Assembly (NCBI GenBank): GCA_016212185.1
Contig: JACRGX010000023.1
Span: 1-56,554 of the forward strand
DNA length: 56,554 bases
Source: Nitrospirota bacterium
GTDB lineage: Bacteria > Nitrospirota > Thermodesulfovibrionia > UBA6902 > DSMQ01
Direction: 5' to 3'
Shown: piece by piece, positions 25,333 to 33,493 of the stretch
How positions within the stretch are numbered: position 1 is the first letter of the stretch
Layout: each line of letters opens with the position of its first letter
Position numbers and translations under genes: made by a program
Notes under the pieces: model-generated
The model's database searches: none
The model's input: only the letters and a program-made list of their open reading frames with translations
Told to the model about the DNA's origin: nothing

Positions 25333-26874
25333 ATGGAAAATATAATTTTAAATCAGCTTAATTATCCTGTGCTCAGCGTAATAGTGTTCCTCCCTGTCAT
25401 CGGGTCACTGCTTATTTTATTTTTGAAAAACAACAATGCAATACGCTGGGCTGCGCTTATTGTGACCACAGCCGTGTTTTTATCAGCACTTCCAGTATTA
25501 AGCAATTTTGACAAGACTACATACAAAATGCAGTTTGTGGAAAGGTATCCGTGGATTCCGTCATGGGGCATAAACTATTTTGTGGGAATAGACGGCATCA
25601 GCATACTCTTTATATTTCTCACCGCGCTTTTGAGCATCCTCTCCGTGCTTGTTTCATGGAGGGCTATCGGGACAAAGGTCAAGGAATTTCACATTGCCAT
25701 TTTAACTATGGAGGCAGGAATGTTAGGCGTCTTTGTCTCTCTGGACTTCCTGCTTTTTTACATCTTCTGGGAGGCAATGCTGATACCGATGTTCCTCTTA
25801 ATCGGCGTCTGGGGCGGCTCTCAGAGGATTTATGCGGCAATAAAGTTCTTCCTTTACACACTTGTCGGAAGCGTGCTCATGCTTGCAGGCATTGTAGTGC
25901 TGTATTTTTACGGAGGGAAAACGCTTGATATTCTTGCCTTGAGCAGTCTCAGGTATCCGGTTCAGCTTCAACTCTGGCTTTTCCTTGCCTTCTTTGCCGC
26001 CTTTGCCGTAAAGGTCCCGATGTTCCCGTTTCACACATGGCTTCCTGACGCCCATACAGAGGCGCCGACTGCCGGGAGCGTCATACTTGCAGGCATTCTA
26101 ATTAAAATGGGCGCGTACGGATTTTTAAGATTCTCCATGCCGATGTTCCCAGACGCAGTAAAATTTTTCACAGGACCGCTCCTTCTGCTGTCCATAATTG
26201 CAATCATCTATGGTGCGCTTGTATGCCTTGCGCAAAAGGATTTAAAAAGGCTCATTGCATATTCAAGCGTAAGCCATATGGGATTTGTCACACTCGGGCT
26301 TTTCGCCCTTAATCAGCAGGGCGTTGAGGGCGGGATACTTCAGATGATAAACCATGGCATTATCACAGGCGCGTTTTTCCTGATGGTTGGAATCATTTAT
26401 GAAAGAACACACACAAGGGTAATTTCAGACTACGGAGGCTTTGCATCTGCCGTTCCTTGGTACTCAGGAATTTTCATAATATTCACCCTTGCATCAATAG
26501 GGCTTCCGGGCACAAATGGCTTCATCGGTGAATTCCTGATAATACTCGGCGCATTCAAGGTGAAAATGCTTACAGGCGCGCTTGCGGCAGCAGGGATTAT
26601 CCTTAGCGCAGGATACATGTTATGGCTTTATCAAAGGGTGTTTTTTGAAAAGCTTAATCCCAATTACGAACATCACCCTCTAACAGATTTAAACCTGCGG
26701 GAAGTATTAATATTAACGCCGCTCATTATCCTTGTCTTCTGGATAGGCATTTACCCTGATGCATTCCTTAGCTTCATGCGTCCTTCTGTAACACACCTTA
26801 TTGAACAGGCAGGCTCAGGAGCCGAAACAAACAATCTGGCACAATTCATAAAGGAGATTTTGGGATGGATTTAA
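25333..26874 (+). CDS. nuoM: NADH-quinone oxidoreductase subunit M
   Basis: 513 residues, ND4 antiporter-like subunit with about 14 TM helices. FYIFWEAMLIPMFLLIG holds the conserved Glu, and FPFHTWLPDAHTEAPTAGSV and LIAYSSVSHMGFV are signatures. Ends overlapping nuoN. Confidence 0.94.
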   Translation: MENIILNQLNYPVLSVIVFLPVIGSLLILFLKNNNAIRWAALIVTTAVFLSALPVLSNFDKTTYKMQFVERYPWIPSWGINYFVGIDGISILFIFLTALLSILSVLVSWRAIGTKVKEFHIAILTMEAGMLGVFVSLDFLLFYIFWEAMLIPMFLLIGVWGGSQRIYAAIKFFLYTLVGSVLMLAGIVVLYFYGGKTLDILALSSLRYPVQLQLWLFLAFFAAFAVKVPMFPFHTWLPDAHTEAPTAGSVILAGILIKMGAYGFLRFSMPMFPDAVKFFTGPLLLLSIIAIIYGALVCLAQKDLKRLIAYSSVSHMGFVTLGLFALNQQGVEGGILQMINHGIITGAFFLMVGIIYERTHTRVISDYGGFASAVPWYSGIFIIFTLASIGLPGTNGFIGEFLIILGAFKVKMLTGALAAAGIILSAGYMLWLYQRVFFEKLNPNYEHHPLTDLNLREVLILTPLIILVFWIGIYPDAFLSFMRPSVTHLIEQAGSGAETNNLAQFIKEILGWI

Positions 26875-28301
26875 ATCTTATCAGGATACTTGCGCCTGAA
26901 CTTATACTGATATGCACGGCATTGATACTCCTTTTGCTTGATTTGCTTGTCAAAAGAAAAGAGACGGTTGCCTTTGCCGGCATCATCGGCGCCCTGCTCT
27001 CTTTTTATGTGAATATCAGACTGTGCGCTCTGGGCTGGTCGGGCAGTATATTGTCCGGAATGTTTATATTTGACGGATATGCTAATTTTTTTAAATTAAT
27101 TTTCTATATCAATGTCATCCTTACAATCTTTATCTCCCTTAAATACATGGCGTTAGACGGCGCATCATTCGGGGAATACTATGCGCTCATCCTTTTTGCC
27201 TCATCAGGCATGATGATTATGGCGTCAGCCGTTGATTTAATCGTGCTTTACTTAGGGCTTGAGCTGATGGCACTTTCAACCTACATACTCACAGGGATAA
27301 CAAGAAGACAGATTCGCTCGTCAGAAGCCGCGGTAAAATATTTTTTCCTTGGAGCATTTTCCTCGGCATTCCTCCTGTACGGAATCTCCCTTACCTATGG
27401 CCTTACAGGCACAACAAACCTGAAAGAGATTGCCATGGCATTGCAGGGGCTGAACCTTTTGGAAAATCCTATTCTTTCATTAGGGCTGATTTTTCTGATC
27501 GTGGCTTTCGGGTTTAAGATTGCGCTTGTGCCTTTTCATATGTGGGCACCTGATGTTTATGAAGGAGCGCCCACGCCTGTCACAGCCTTTATGTCCATCG
27601 GCCCGAAGGCGGCCGGGTTTGCGGTTTTGGGAAGGGTGCTGTTTGATGCATTCGGAGCCATGCATGTGCAGTGGTCGCAAATCCTGATCCCCTTGTCAAT
27701 TATTACAATGGCTGCCGGAAACATCATTGCCATTGCGCAGACAAATATCAAAAGAATGCTTGCATATTCATCCATAGCCCATGCGGGGTATGCGCTTTTA
27801 GGCATCATCGCAGGAACATCAGGAGGGCTCTCGGGCATGATGAACTACATGTTTATCTACGCCTTTATGAACATAGGAGCATTCGCAGTTGTGATTATGC
27901 TCAGGAGTGAAGGTTTCAGAGGCGAGGAATTATCGGATTATGAAGGGCTTGCAAAAAACCACCCTGTTGCATCCGCCTTAATGCTTATTTTCATGTTTTC
28001 GCTTACAGGGATTCCGCCGACAGCAGGCTTCATCGCTAAATTTTATATCTTCATGGAGGCGGTCAGGGCAGGCTATCTGCCCTTGGTGATAGTCGCAGTC
28101 ATATTCAGCGCAATCTCCGCATTTTTCTATTTACGGGTCGTCATGTATATGTACATGAAAGAGCCTCAGAAAGAAGTCAGCCTTTCAACAACTCCGGCGT
28201 TATACATCGCCCTTGCCGTAACCGCCGCAGCAACACTTATCTTAGGAGTTTTTCCGTCAGTGCTCATAGAACTTGCCAAAATGTCAGCGATGGGGTTTTG
28301 A
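26865..28301 (+). CDS. nuoN: NADH-quinone oxidoreductase subunit N
   Basis: 478 residues, ND2 antiporter-like subunit. YLGLELMALSTYILTG, KIALVPFHMWAPDVYEGAPT and MLAYSSIAHAGYALLG are signatures. It overlaps the nuoM end by ten bases and closes the operon. A weak GCGG/CCGC hairpin with a T-rich tail follows at 28303-28318. Confidence 0.94.
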   Translation: MDLNLIRILAPELILICTALILLLLDLLVKRKETVAFAGIIGALLSFYVNIRLCALGWSGSILSGMFIFDGYANFFKLIFYINVILTIFISLKYMALDGASFGEYYALILFASSGMMIMASAVDLIVLYLGLELMALSTYILTGITRRQIRSSEAAVKYFFLGAFSSAFLLYGISLTYGLTGTTNLKEIAMALQGLNLLENPILSLGLIFLIVAFGFKIALVPFHMWAPDVYEGAPTPVTAFMSIGPKAAGFAVLGRVLFDAFGAMHVQWSQILIPLSIITMAAGNIIAIAQTNIKRMLAYSSIAHAGYALLGIIAGTSGGLSGMMNYMFIYAFMNIGAFAVVIMLRSEGFRGEELSDYEGLAKNHPVASALMLIFMFSLTGIPPTAGFIAKFYIFMEAVRAGYLPLVIVAVIFSAISAFFYLRVVMYMYMKEPQKEVSLSTTPALYIALAVTAAATLILGVFPSVLIELAKMSAMGF

Positions 28302-28321
28302 GCGGATATATTCCCGCAGTT

Positions 28322-28483
28322 TTATTTTACAATACTAGAATTGCCTGCCGCATGCTTTATTTCCTTATCCGTCTCTTCCTCAAAAGCCCTGACTTTTATT
28401 TTTTTCTTTGGCGCCCAACCGTGTTTGTGCGGTTTGCAAAGGGCACAGCCTTTGGATTTTTTATCCTTATAAACTTTTCCCAT
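28322..28483 (-). CDS. 53-aa Lys-rich protein with a CxxC motif
   Basis: ORF from an ATG at 28483 to a TAA at 28324-28322: a basic protein with SKGCALCKPHKHGW and then lysine-rich helix. The Cys-Leu-Cys spacing (CALC) plus the His pair looks like a small metal-binding or RNA-binding knuckle. It lies 12 bases after the HAF gene stop and is convergent with nuoN. I recall similar short proteins in related anaerobes but cannot name a function. No clear ribosome site is seen. Confidence 0.6.
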   Translation of the reverse strand: MGKVYKDKKSKGCALCKPHKHGWAPKKKIKVRAFEEETDKEIKHAAGNSSIVK

Positions 28484-28494
28484 TAGTTTTTATT

Positions 28495-30003
28495 TTAGCA
28501 TGAATAAACAGGTAATTTTTTAAATGACTTTAAGGAAATGGTTTTACTCGCACTGAAATAATTCGTCCCGTCAGGTTTTTTGATTTCTAAGCCCATTGTA
28601 TCTCGTAGAGTCGAGTCTCCGACAGGACTGCCATCAGTAATTGTTGCAGTAAACGTGTAGCCTGAAGCTCCATTAATCGTTCCAACGCCTGTAACTATCG
28701 CTGTGCCTCCTGACGCTGAAATTCCCGTGATTGATGTGCTTACAAGGCTCAGTCTGTTTCGGGTGTAATAATATCTGAGATAACTTGTCCCAAGAGAAGA
28801 TGCGTTAACATTAACACTCATGCTTGCACGGAATAACGGTATCGGATAATTGTAAGCATTGCCTGAAACTGAGGCAATTGGTGTTGATGGGTTGCAGTCG
28901 TCATCTATGCCATTATTGGGAATTTCAGTCGCACCGGGATTGACTGCCGGATTGCTGTCATCACAATCAACATCTGAGGGATAACCATCATTATCATTGT
29001 CGGGAACAACAGGCGATGCAATAAATCCTCTTGAAGTGCCTGTACTGTCTTTTCCCCACCCAACTATAGTTCCGTTATCATTAATTGCCTGTGCACTTGA
29101 CTCTGACCAACCGGTAGGCAATATTTCGGTATATGTACCACCACTGTAAAGAAATCCCTTAATGGTGTTATTGCTACCATATACACACCCAACTGCGTCT
29201 CCGTTGTTATTTAGTCCTCTAACGTCTGTATATGGCCATTGTGGGCCCACCTCTAACGAACCCAGCATATGTAATATTGAATAAGAGCCATTACTGAAAA
29301 GAAATGATTTATATCCCTGCCCGTCATAGCCATTGCCAATTATATCCCCATTATTATTGATATCAATAAGGGTCAAATAAGATAACCCCGGAATCATGAA
29401 CTCAGTGTAAGAACCGTTACTGTAGACAAAAGCCCTTGATGCACCGAATCCGTAACCATCTCCCGCTACATCCCCGTTGTTATTTATCGCGACAGCTCTT
29501 GACGCTGACCAACCGGAAGGAAGTATTTCGGTATAATTCCCTGAACTGTATAAATACCCTTTTCCCATTGACCCCTCATTATTGTGCTCGCCATATCCCA
29601 CTATAGCCCCACTGTCATTAATGTCTACGGCAACAACATGTTCACCCCAGCCAGAAGGCCTTATCTCAGTGTAAGAACCATTACTATAGAGAAAACCTCT
29701 ATAGCCCAAAGCAGTAGAGCCTGTTCCAACAACTTCTCCATTATTATTAATACCATAAGCAGACGCATAGGTCTGGCCAGTAGGTAACAATTCACTGTAA
29801 GAACCGTTGCTATAAATAAAGCCTGTCCTCTGTGTACCGCTGCCATCTGGACTTCCTACAACTACACCGAAATTGTTGAGTCCTCTGGCATCTGTGCCGG
29901 GAAATAATTCCGTGTAAGTGTATTCAACTGCATAAGCAATATTTACAAGGAACAATACATTCAGTAAGCAAATAACAATACTTAATCTTTTTTCCTTTTT
30001 CAT
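28495..30003 (-). CDS. secreted HAF-repeat protein with MopE-like metal-binding motif
   Basis: 502 residues. Signal peptide at 1-25 (KKEKRL, hydrophobic core, AYA). Residues about 30-335 hold seven or so HAF-type repeats, each with GFLYSNGSYTEILPSGW- and AVDINNNGDIVG-like halves, probably a beta-propeller. Residues about 337-375 are an Asp-rich DNDNDGYPSDVDCDDSNPAV stretch ending GIDDDCNP, the putative Ca2+-binding MopE-type motif. A C-terminal strand-rich domain follows. A GGGGGGGAGA tract precedes the ATG. It is likely extracellular. Confidence 0.82.
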   Translation of the reverse strand: MKKEKRLSIVICLLNVLFLVNIAYAVEYTYTELFPGTDARGLNNFGVVVGSPDGSGTQRTGFIYSNGSYSELLPTGQTYASAYGINNNGEVVGTGSTALGYRGFLYSNGSYTEIRPSGWGEHVVAVDINDSGAIVGYGEHNNEGSMGKGYLYSSGNYTEILPSGWSASRAVAINNNGDVAGDGYGFGASRAFVYSNGSYTEFMIPGLSYLTLIDINNNGDIIGNGYDGQGYKSFLFSNGSYSILHMLGSLEVGPQWPYTDVRGLNNNGDAVGCVYGSNNTIKGFLYSGGTYTEILPTGWSESSAQAINDNGTIVGWGKDSTGTSRGFIASPVVPDNDNDGYPSDVDCDDSNPAVNPGATEIPNNGIDDDCNPSTPIASVSGNAYNYPIPLFRASMSVNVNASSLGTSYLRYYYTRNRLSLVSTSITGISASGGTAIVTGVGTINGASGYTFTATITDGSPVGDSTLRDTMGLEIKKPDGTNYFSASKTISLKSFKKLPVYSC

Positions 30004-30308
30004 TTTCTCCCCCCCAATTCATAATTAACGATATTCTAAAAAATACAAAGGGCACGCATACATAGCAGTGCCCCTCGTCATTCAAATTTAATGATTACGT
30101 CTTAACTCTGTATAAGGCTGATTGTGGAGACTATTCACCCCATTGTTATTCTTACCATATTGCAGCAAGTTTCAGTGTGTAGATATTTTGACTATTCCAA
30201 CTCTATGTTGTTAATTGTTTTTACCATATATATGTGGTATTTGTCAAAAGAATAATCAGATGGATATACATGGTTTATTGAGTATTGAAAAGAACATATA
30301 ATCTCTCT
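30004..30308. other. divergent spacer with leader hairpin and promoters
   Basis: This spacer lies between the HAF gene and xre. On the minus strand a TTGACA (about 30248-30243) is followed by AT-rich sequence, and a hairpin GGGCAC/GTGCCC with a T-rich tail lies between it and the HAF gene. On the plus strand TATAAT at 30297-30302 precedes xre. No gene is seen. Confidence 0.45.
30038..30073 (-). terminator. terminator-like hairpin in the HAF gene leader
   Basis: On the minus strand GGGCAC (30073-30068) pairs with GTGCCC (30055-30050) across a 12-base loop and is followed by TTTGTATTTTTT. It stands about 35 bases before the HAF start codon, so it could attenuate that gene or end a short leader RNA. 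Confidence 0.5.
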
Positions 30309-30659
30309 ATGAAAGAGGCGGCAGGCGATATAAGAAAGAAATTTGGCAGTCGGATAAGGGAATTAAGAAAATCCGCAGGGATTACACAGGAAGAATTAGG
30401 CGAGAAGGCAGAATTGAATTATAAGTTTATAGGCGAACTTGAAAGAGGGCAGGTAAACGTAAGTCTTGATTCTATCGTAAAAATTTCAGGTGCGCTTGAG
30501 GTAAAAATAGGCGATTTATTTTCAAAAGAAAAGATTTCAGTGCAAAAGGTTTCTGTAAAAGAAAATAACCCCTTGGCAAAGTTCTCCCCTCAAGACCTCC
30601 GACTCATCAAAAAAGCCCTCCGGCTGCTAAACAGGACGTTTTCAAGGGTATCGGCTTAA
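30309..30659 (+). CDS. XRE-family transcriptional regulator
   Basis: 116 residues from the ATG at 30309. HTH at about 14-60: FGSRIRELRKSAGITQEELG, then YKFIGELERGQVNVSLDSIV. The ATG lies six bases after TATAAT (30297-30302), so a leaderless transcript is likely; a TTG at 30285 would lie inside the promoter. The last codons (RLLNRTFS) are duplicated at 31195-31228, flanking the neighbouring module. Convergent with a decayed nucleotidyltransferase. Confidence 0.78.
   Translation: MKEAAGDIRKKFGSRIRELRKSAGITQEELGEKAELNYKFIGELERGQVNVSLDSIVKISGALEVKIGDLFSKEKISVQKVSVKENNPLAKFSPQDLRLIKKALRLLNRTFSRVSA
30618..30651 (+). repeat. direct repeat, copy 1 (3' end of xre)
   Basis: 34 bases including CAGGACGTTTTCAA at the end of xre. 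Copy 2 at 31195-31228 matches at 31 of 34 positions. The pair brackets the small gene and the decayed nucleotidyltransferase. Confidence 0.7.
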
Positions 30660-30904
30660 AATTTTTTCCAGATCGTCTGATATCTCCGGCATTTCCAGAA
30701 CAGAGGAAAATTCATTTACCCACGACCGGATTCGCTGTAAATCCAGACCCGGATTGGCATCAAGGACTGATTCTATATCTGCTAAATCTCTCGGGAGGCT
30801 GCTACGCCGCCTGTCACAATGCCAAGAACACCTGCCTCCTTTAGCCAGTTGACAAAATCCCGCAAGACGGCAAAAGGCAATTGCACCTGTTCCTTTTCAG
30901 ACAT
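30642..30904 (-). pseudogene. decayed nucleotidyltransferase (AbiEii/DUF6036-like)
   Basis: From ATG 30904 one frame reads about 38 residues ending in the motif GIVTGGVAAS, the start of a nucleotidyltransferase active site, then hits a stop. The next frame continues with DLADIESVLDANPGLDLQRI and a plausible C-terminus to a TGA at 30642. The catalytic Asp motif and most of the core are missing, so an internal deletion with frameshift has inactivated it. The small gene upstream overlaps its start by eight bases. Confidence 0.6.
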
Positions 30905-31127
30905 GACAGAGCCTTTTGAGTTTTATCCACAATTCCCTTACTTCTATTTCTTCTGCCTTTAAGGCGCTGCCCCACCTGAAATCATCTACCCATCCCATAA
31001 GAACAGTCAACTGCTGCAGCTTTTGTTTGGCAGTAGTTTTACGCAATTCCTGCCGTTCCGCCTCATTAACCATTTCCCAGCGCTTTTTGAACTTCAGGGC
31101 TTCTTCTTTTGTGATTCTATTGCTCAT
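30897..31127 (-). CDS. small helical partner of the decayed nucleotidyltransferase
   Basis: 76 residues, helical and charged: ITKEEALKFKKRWEMVNEAE, then LTVLMGWVDDFRW. Proteins of this form often sit just upstream of nucleotidyltransferase toxin-like genes, and here it overlaps that (broken) gene. It may be an orphan antitoxin. No known catalytic motif. Confidence 0.6.
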   Translation of the reverse strand: MSNRITKEEALKFKKRWEMVNEAERQELRKTTAKQKLQQLTVLMGWVDDFRWGSALKAEEIEVRELWIKLKRLCHV

Positions 31128-31194
31128 ATTAATATCCTTATATTATTATATCCTTGTTCTGCATTGAATTCCATAAGTTTTATAGAGCAGGTTT

Positions 31195-31228
31195 CTCCGG
31201 CTTCTGAACAGGACGTTTTCAAAGGTAT
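31195..31228 (+). repeat. direct repeat, copy 2 (remnant of an xre 3' end)
   Basis: Same 34 bases as 30618-30651 with three changes; read in frame it gives RLLNRTFSKV and a stop, so it is a remnant of a second xre end or a target-site-like duplication made when the module arrived. Confidence 0.65.
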
Positions 31229-31298
31229 GAGTTTTCCCCAAAACCCTCTTGTTAATAATTTCTCCCTTAGGCTATAATTCTTAACTATTTAACGGTGT

Positions 31299-31326
31299 CT
31301 GGATTCCTGCTTTCGCAGGAATGACA
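31299..31326. repeat. dispersed GGATTCC/GGAATGACA hairpin before mdh
   Basis: GGATTCCTGCTTTCGCAGGA followed by ATGACA; identical core to the second half of 22101-22172. It ends only five bases before the mdh ORF. Confidence 0.6.
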
Positions 31327-31343
31327 AAACCATGGAGGGCGGG

Positions 31344-32270
31344 TTGAATAAAAAAATCACTGTCGTTGGCGCGGGCAATGTCGGCGCAACGACTGCGCAG
31401 CTTATTGCAGAGAAAAACCTCGCGGACGTTGTGCTTATTGATGTCGTTGAGGGCATACCGCAGGGCAAGGCGCTTGACATTCAGGAGGCATGCCCGCTGT
31501 GGCATTCTTCTTCAAAAGTCACAGGCACAAATAACTACGCTAACACTGCTGATTCTGATATTGTCATCATAACTGCAGGGCTTGCGAGGAAACCCAGCAT
31601 GAGCAGGGACGACCTGCTTAAAGCCAATGCTGACATAGTAAAAGGCGTTGCGGAAAATATTGCCACATTTTCTCCCAATTCCATTATCATCGTTGTCACA
31701 AATCCCATGGATGTAATGGCGCAACTTACGCAGAGGGTTACGAATTTTCCTTTTCAAAGGGTTATCGGCATGGGCGGGGTGCTGGATTCTGCGAGGATGC
31801 GGACTTTTATTGCGCTTGAGATGAATATATCTCCCAAAGACGTTCGTGCAATGGTCTTAGGCGGACACGGCGACCTTATGGTGCCTTTGTTTGAAACAAC
31901 GACTGCCGGCGGTAAAAAAATAACAGATGTTTTGCCTGTTGAGAAAATTAAAAAAATCATTGAGCGGACAAAAAACGGAGGCGCCGAGATTGTAGGGCTT
32001 TTAAAGACAGGCAGTGCATACTATGCGCCTGCCGCCTCTGTAGTTGAGATGATAGAAACAATATTCGGACTGAAAAGTGATATACTTCCGTGCTCTGTTT
32101 ATCTGAACGGCGAATACGGAGTAAAAGGTGTTTACACCGGCGTGCCTGTAAGGCTGTCTTCAAAGGGCGCCGGGAAAATTATAGAAATTGAACTGTCTGA
32201 TGATGAAAGACAGGGCTTCATGAAGTCAGCAGAGGCAGTGAGGGAGCTGATTAAAAAAATAGGAATTTAG
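31344..32270 (+). CDS. mdh: malate dehydrogenase, NAD-dependent
   Basis: 308 residues of the LDH-like Mdh type. Rossmann motif VVGAGNVGATTA, Arg in RKPSMSRDDL, VTNPMDVM, and the catalytic His in GGHGDLMVPL. It converts malate and oxaloacetate. I take the TTG at 31344 because GGAGGG (31334-31339) is well placed for it; an in-frame ATG at 31332 would place that site inside the gene. Cytoplasmic; a TCA-cycle enzyme. Confidence 0.9.
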   Translation: MNKKITVVGAGNVGATTAQLIAEKNLADVVLIDVVEGIPQGKALDIQEACPLWHSSSKVTGTNNYANTADSDIVIITAGLARKPSMSRDDLLKANADIVKGVAENIATFSPNSIIIVVTNPMDVMAQLTQRVTNFPFQRVIGMGGVLDSARMRTFIALEMNISPKDVRAMVLGGHGDLMVPLFETTTAGGKKITDVLPVEKIKKIIERTKNGGAEIVGLLKTGSAYYAPAASVVEMIETIFGLKSDILPCSVYLNGEYGVKGVYTGVPVRLSSKGAGKIIEIELSDDERQGFMKSAEAVRELIKKIGI

Positions 32271-32285
32271 TTTGATAAGGGGTTA

Positions 32286-32463
32286 TTGATAAGAGGTTCT
32301 TCAAGCGAACATTCAAAGATTTTAGGAAAATCAAGGAAATCAAAAGAAAAAGGAATTAAAACTGTTTGACCCCGATTTCTCGGGGGAGTTTTTTAATTCC
32401 CTTTTGATGACGCAGATTTTCCGTATGAAAATCTTTGCAGAGAGCTGAAAAATCTCTTATCAA
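32286..32463. repeat. 178-bp fold-back (MITE-like) element between mdh and the NDK gene
   Basis: Left end TTGATAAGAGGTTCTTCA is answered by the complement of right end TGAAAAATCTCTTATCAA. The arms stay complementary inward: CAAAGATTTT, GGAAAATC, ATCAAAAG and GGAATTAAAA all recur in order on the other arm, up to an apical CCCCGA-TTTC-TCGGGG hairpin followed by GAGTTTTTT. It could be a miniature transposable element and may double as the mdh terminator. Confidence 0.65.
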
Positions 32464-32499
32464 AATTAAAAATTAAGAAATAACAGAAGGAGAAAAGCT

Positions 32500-33225
32500 A
32501 TGAATAAAGAACTTGAACAAACACTCGTATTAATTAAACCGGATGCTTTGAAGAATTCATTGACCGGATATGTGCTTTCACAGCTTTCTGAATTCCATTC
32601 AGGCTTATGCTTTTCCGGCACCAAGATAGTCCACGTTTCAAAGATGCTTGCCGAGGAGCATTATTCGGAGCACCGCGGGAAGTTATTCTTTCCTTCGCTC
32701 ATTGAATATATCATGGGACAGCTTCATTATCCCGGCAAACCTGAAAGGCAAAGGGTCATTGCAATTGTCTATCAGGGACTAAACGCAGTGGGGAAGATAC
32801 GCGATATTGCAGGTCCCACAAATCCGCATCTTGCACGGGAACAGAAGCCCGGATGTATCCGCTCGCTCGGGACTGTCGTGCCGCTGTTGAATGACAAGGG
32901 AGAGAAAATTGGCGAACGTATGGATAATCTGATTCATGCTTCTGCGACAATAGAAGAGGCTGAGCGCGAAATCAAGCTCTGGTTCAAACCAAACGACATC
33001 CCTACCTCCATGCGCATATACACAACACGGCAGAGCGAGGAATTTTTTTATTTTAAAGACGACAGGGTTCTCAAAACATACGAGCCCGGCAGTGTATGCC
33101 TGCTTGCGCTCGGAAATCTGGCATGGGAATCGGATTTAGACGTGCTCCGGCAGATCAGCAAGGGACAGCAAGCCTCCTGCACTATCCAGACAGTCGCAGC
33201 AAAATATCTTTTGAACGCGGAGTAA
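32500..33225 (+). CDS. nucleoside diphosphate kinase domain protein, extended
   Basis: 241 residues, longer than the usual 140-150 of NDK. TLVLIKPDALKNSLTGYVLS is the nucleotide-binding start, and NLIHASATIEEAEREI holds the equivalent of the catalytic His, though the usual His-Gly-Ser-Asp reads His-Ala-Ser-Ala. An insert lies at about 60-90 and a C-terminal extension of about 80 residues follows. It may be a real kinase or a regulatory NDK-like protein. GAAGGAG precedes the ATG. Its stop lies inside a 52-bp palindrome. Confidence 0.75.
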   Translation: MNKELEQTLVLIKPDALKNSLTGYVLSQLSEFHSGLCFSGTKIVHVSKMLAEEHYSEHRGKLFFPSLIEYIMGQLHYPGKPERQRVIAIVYQGLNAVGKIRDIAGPTNPHLAREQKPGCIRSLGTVVPLLNDKGEKIGERMDNLIHASATIEEAEREIKLWFKPNDIPTSMRIYTTRQSEEFFYFKDDRVLKTYEPGSVCLLALGNLAWESDLDVLRQISKGQQASCTIQTVAAKYLLNAE

Positions 33226-33270
33226 AAGCAAGCACGGCAGACAATTGTCTGCCGTGCTTGCTTTTACTCC
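33219..33270. repeat. 52-bp perfect palindrome over the stop codon of the NDK gene
   Basis: Each 26-base arm contains GGAGTAAAAGCAAGCACGGC and CAGACAATT from the outside in, with the centre between 33244 and 33245 and no mismatch. The arm includes the TAA stop codon. Possible roles are a strong RNA hairpin or a recently formed quasi-palindrome correction product. Confidence 0.85.
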
Positions 33271-33321
33271 CCTGTCTATGCCATACTGAACCAGCTTTCT
33301 GAAGTTTTTGACGAATAACAA

Positions 33322-33354
33322 GCCGCCAAAGCTTTTGACTTTGCGGCTTTTTTA
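33322..33354 (+). terminator. rho-independent terminator
   Basis: GCCGCCAAAG (33322-33331) pairs with CTTTGCGGC (33339-33347) with one bulged C, followed by TTTTTTATTT. It would end the NDK-gene transcript. Confidence 0.75.
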
Positions 33355-33493
33355 TTTGAATTAACACAAACACTGAAATTAACCACTGAGAACTCAGAGA
33401 AAAATAAAACTGAATTTAGCCACAGATTACACAAATTAACACAGATTTTTCAAAAATTTTTTTTAATCTGTATCTTCTGCCGACTCTGTGCCC

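Noticed and set aside
28298-28486. Plus-strand 62-codon ORF after nuoN
   Set aside because: It is the shadow of the minus-strand 53-aa gene, which has the better composition.
33136-33321. Minus-strand small ORFs around the 52-bp palindrome
   Set aside because: The palindrome forces the same codons on both strands, so these are reflections of the NDK end.
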